DNA of 64,000 bases from Epiperipatus broadwayi (Eukaryota > Onychophora > Udeonychophora > Euonychophora > Peripatidae): NCBI GenBank assembly GCA_028023455.1, contig JAQFVV010000027.1, positions 10,971,845 to 11,035,844 on the forward strand. Direction: 5' to 3'. Every line of letters begins with the position of its first letter. Positions within the stretch are counted from its first letter, which is position 1. The notes beneath the pieces were generated by a model. The model made no database searches and was not told where the DNA came from. It saw nothing but the letters and a program-made list of their open reading frames with translations. The position numbers and the translations under genes were made by a program. Positions 61,345 through 64,000 of the stretch are shown here, in pieces.

Positions 61345-63468
61345 TACAATGATCTAGAGAAGTAGACTTAACGTAAACTGCACTACAGTGCGCCATCTAA
61401 GCATTTGAACCTAGAAAAATTTATAAAGTAGGCAGATACGTAAGTCAAAAAAAAAAAAAATTTTTTTATTTTATATATTTTGATATCTGGTCGTTAGCCC
61501 ATTGTCACTAACAGCAGAGATTTATATTTTATATTAAATTCCTATCTAAGATATATAAAAAAATAAGCCACTGCCAGTAATTAATATAAAAACATTTATT
61601 TACGCACATACATATAAAATTTAACATTATTATTTTAGCATGTTCACTTTAACATTTAACATTATTTTTAAATTTTATTTTAGATTATAATTTACATTTT
61701 AATTTTTATACTATTATAAGTTCGCACAGATGGATTTATAAAAGTTTGTTTTATAAATGTTGAGTATAGATCGGTTACATAGATTACACAGTCAAAAACC
61801 TTTCAAAGTAAACATAAACGATCAAAATATAAAGTCATTGATGGAAATGCAGAGGAGAATTTATAAGAAACCCAATGGCATTCATCATAAGATGCCGCAA
61901 GACACCAATAACTTAAAAGACATCCGACATAAATACATCTTAGATACTCACCGTAAGGTATCAGTATTTACCAAATGTCTATACATTTTGATCAAATATG
62001 AAAACCAAAAAACATAATTAACCGGTAACGAACCCATGCAAGCGTCTATACCCAGCTTAAATTTAATGCGTATTTATTTAGTGTCGAGTATGAATAGACT
62101 ACATAGATTTGCATTTGAAAGAAAATGTTCTATCCTTATTTAACCTTAGGCCAAAAGTTCGCAGTCAAACTAACGTCAATTCACCTGATATATTGATGCA
62201 TTCAATGTAATACGAAATACGGCAGCACAAAAGGTTAAGAGAAGAAATTTCCTCTCGTCAGATAGGAATACTACATCTATCTGACACGAAGAGCAATAAA
62301 AAAAAAACTCCATAGGAAAGGACTGCGGTCATTTTGCCGACTTACGAATCGCATTCCATAGGCCAAAAAGGAAGTGTGCGGCGTATAAAGCGATTCTGCC
62401 CATAGCAAACCTCATACTACATCTACTAATTACACCAATATATCCAATCCATTGACCTAATTCAACTATGAAACAAATAACCCAAGATTACCCTCCCCTA
62501 ATATAACTTTACAAATCGATATAGCCATTCTCACCCGACTTAAGTTTAACATTTATAGAATTTAATTTAACGAAAAACAGAAATCATAATAAAAACTTAA
62601 AAGAGCAAAACAAAAAAAAAATAAATGGAAATGATTTTACAAAAAAAGAAATACATCAAATAAAATTATAACTAATTTAGTCAGATAGGAAATTCTTCTA
62701 TTTAAAATATTGAAACGTTTAGCATTTAGAGTTGTTTTGTTTAAAAATGTTCATTAATTATATATTTCTTACTGTTTTGAAAAATGTCCGTAGTCTCTGA
62801 TTTCTTGTAATGGAAGGTGTTAATTCCCACGAAGTCATAAGGAGATCGGTGTGCAGTCAACCGTTGGTCCTTTATGGTTGATGGTAATATTGGAAAACGA
62901 TGTTTCATTTTTTTTTTTTTGAACTGAAGGAATTGAAAGTGCGTCTTTCAATCCCTTCTCCTCCAACCCTCTCCAACTTAACACATATCTGTCCTCTCTT
63001 AAATAACTATTAAACCTATCTTTTCCTTTTATATTAATTTTAAGGATTCAATTGACATTACGTCATCGATGTGATGGTCCTTTCACTGAGGTCCGATTCC
63101 ATTGTTTTTCTCTATCTGACTTTTGCTTATACATTTTAAATGCCCAAGGCTAGTTTATATTTAACAAATTAAAATAATCATTTCCATTTTTCGATAACAA
63201 TTAATTTGTTTTCCAAACTTAAAGATATATTTTTATCTTTAAATCTTTTTAAGTTTTTGCTTTTAAAATACTTTTTCTATTTTTAATAAAGTTTTATTTT
63301 AATAATTTTTTTTTATCTGTGCGATTTTATATATATACGAGTTTCAGACATTTAATTTCAATTTTTTAATTCCTAAAAAAAAAAAAAAAAAAAATTTTAT
63401 TTGCGAACTTTTATTTTTTTCATGTTTTATAATAAAAAACAATGTAACGTAAGTATGTGCCCATTACA
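61345..63468 (-). mobile_element. Long LTR (2.1 kb), minus orientation
   Basis: On the minus strand it starts TGTAATGG and ends ATTGTA two bases before the decayed primer site. It aligns along its length with 20963-22867 in opposite orientation, for example GTCAATTCACCTGATATATT, CAAAAGTTCGCAGTCAAAC and CACTGCCAGTAATTA on the plus strand. Its start abuts an RTE fragment directly (…GATTATTAATGC|TGTAATGG read on the minus strand). The 61757-62017 frame inside it is not shared with the other copy. Confidence 0.75.
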
Positions 63469-64000
63469 GCATTAATAATCTGACCAAGATATTTGTAACT
63501 GTTAACTTCTTCTAACTCATCATAATCAATCTTTATTTTCGTATTTTGAGAAAATCCATTAAACATTATTTTAATCTTTTTAACATTTATCTTTAGTCAT
63601 AATTTCATCTGATAACTCCTGCAACAATTTCTTCAGCTCTCAAGCATTATTTGCAAAAACATTTATATCATCTGCAAAATCTAAATGACTTAAATAATCT
63701 CCATTTACTTTCTCTGCTTTAGCTTCCCATTTTAATCCACAAAATACTTCTTGCAGCACTGCTGTAAAAAGTTTTGGAGAAATGGAGTCACCCTATTTTA
63801 CACCCTTCTCAATGTTGACTTCACCAATATCATTATGTAATCTAATTGTTGCTGTTGCATTTTTATAAATATTCTTTAAAATATGACAATATCCTGGATC
63901 TATACCTTGATGATCCAATGTTTTAATCACTGAAGAAATATTTATAGAATCAAATGTCTTTTCATAATCTACAAATCCAAAGCATAATGGCAACCATATT
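63469..64000 (-). mobile_element. RTE-type retrotransposon copy (runs off the window)
   Basis: Minus-strand RT segment with [20 protein letters not shown] (63793-63993), [11 protein letters not shown] followed by a stop, and an intact FADD at about 63670-63681. It ends at 63469 within the KYLGQIIN(A) codons, exactly where the long LTR begins. Closest in indels to the plus copy at 59802-60645. Confidence 0.85.

Larger units (their letters stand above)
58407..64000 (-). other. UBR5 intron (partial), upstream of first exon in window
   Basis: Contains the RTE inverted pair (58648-60645), the inverted long-LTR copy with its leader (about 60900-63468) and a further RTE copy from 63469 onward. Sequence 60650-60900 has poly-A and nothing recognised. 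Confidence 0.65.

Noticed and set aside
61757-62017. 86-codon plus-strand frame as a gene
   Set aside because: Lies antisense within the minus-oriented LTR and has no counterpart in the other copy.

Overview
This window is AT-rich, intron-dominated eukaryotic DNA, most likely from an arthropod. The reasons are long introns with GT-AG splice sites and a dense load of retroelements of insect or other arthropod type; the species cannot be told from the sequence. One host gene is recognisable and it spans almost the whole window on the minus strand: the orthologue of the HECT ubiquitin ligase UBR5 (Drosophila hyd). Seven internal coding exons are supported, at 58406-58285, 35102-34976, 30283-30178, 25798-25624, 20646-20452, 20351-20231 and 1155-1018. 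All reading phases agree except between exons three and four. That intron holds a 500-N assembly gap (28888-29387), so at least one exon is probably missing there. Neither end of the gene is in the window.

Everything else recognised lies in the introns. The 19-kb intron between the last two exons (1156-20230) holds several foldback repeats, a Tigger/pogo-type DNA transposon remnant with TA duplication (4945-6129), and a 2.3-kb palindrome made of two head-to-head Penelope-like element copies (about 6590-8870). The two arms of that palindrome each carry a private insertion with target-site duplication. The same intron has several interspersed and tandem repeat families at 11.3 kb and 16.6-19.3 kb. 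The 5-kb intron 20647-25623 holds an LTR of 1.9 kb with a tRNA-Lys-type primer binding site. The gap intron holds an old RTE-like fragment.

The 23-kb intron between the first two exons (35103-58284) holds a 5'-truncated RTE-type retrotransposon (about 40905-42545, minus), a second Penelope-like inverted dimer with a 13-bp target-site duplication (45337-46525), a tRNA-derived SINE-like sequence (about 48.7 kb) and a decayed Ty3/gypsy element with LTRs, gag, RNase H and integrase remnants (51526 to about 55400). The region upstream of the first exon (58407-64000) holds a head-to-head RTE pair joined at a perfect palindrome (about 58648-60645), a second copy of the long LTR in opposite orientation (61345-63468), and another RTE copy running off the window end.

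The recurring theme is structural. Non-LTR and Penelope-like elements are found three times as head-to-head inverted dimers with 3' ends outward and little or no spacer in two of them. No functional transposon gene appears intact, and no bacterial-type operon, CRISPR array or functional RNA gene was seen.
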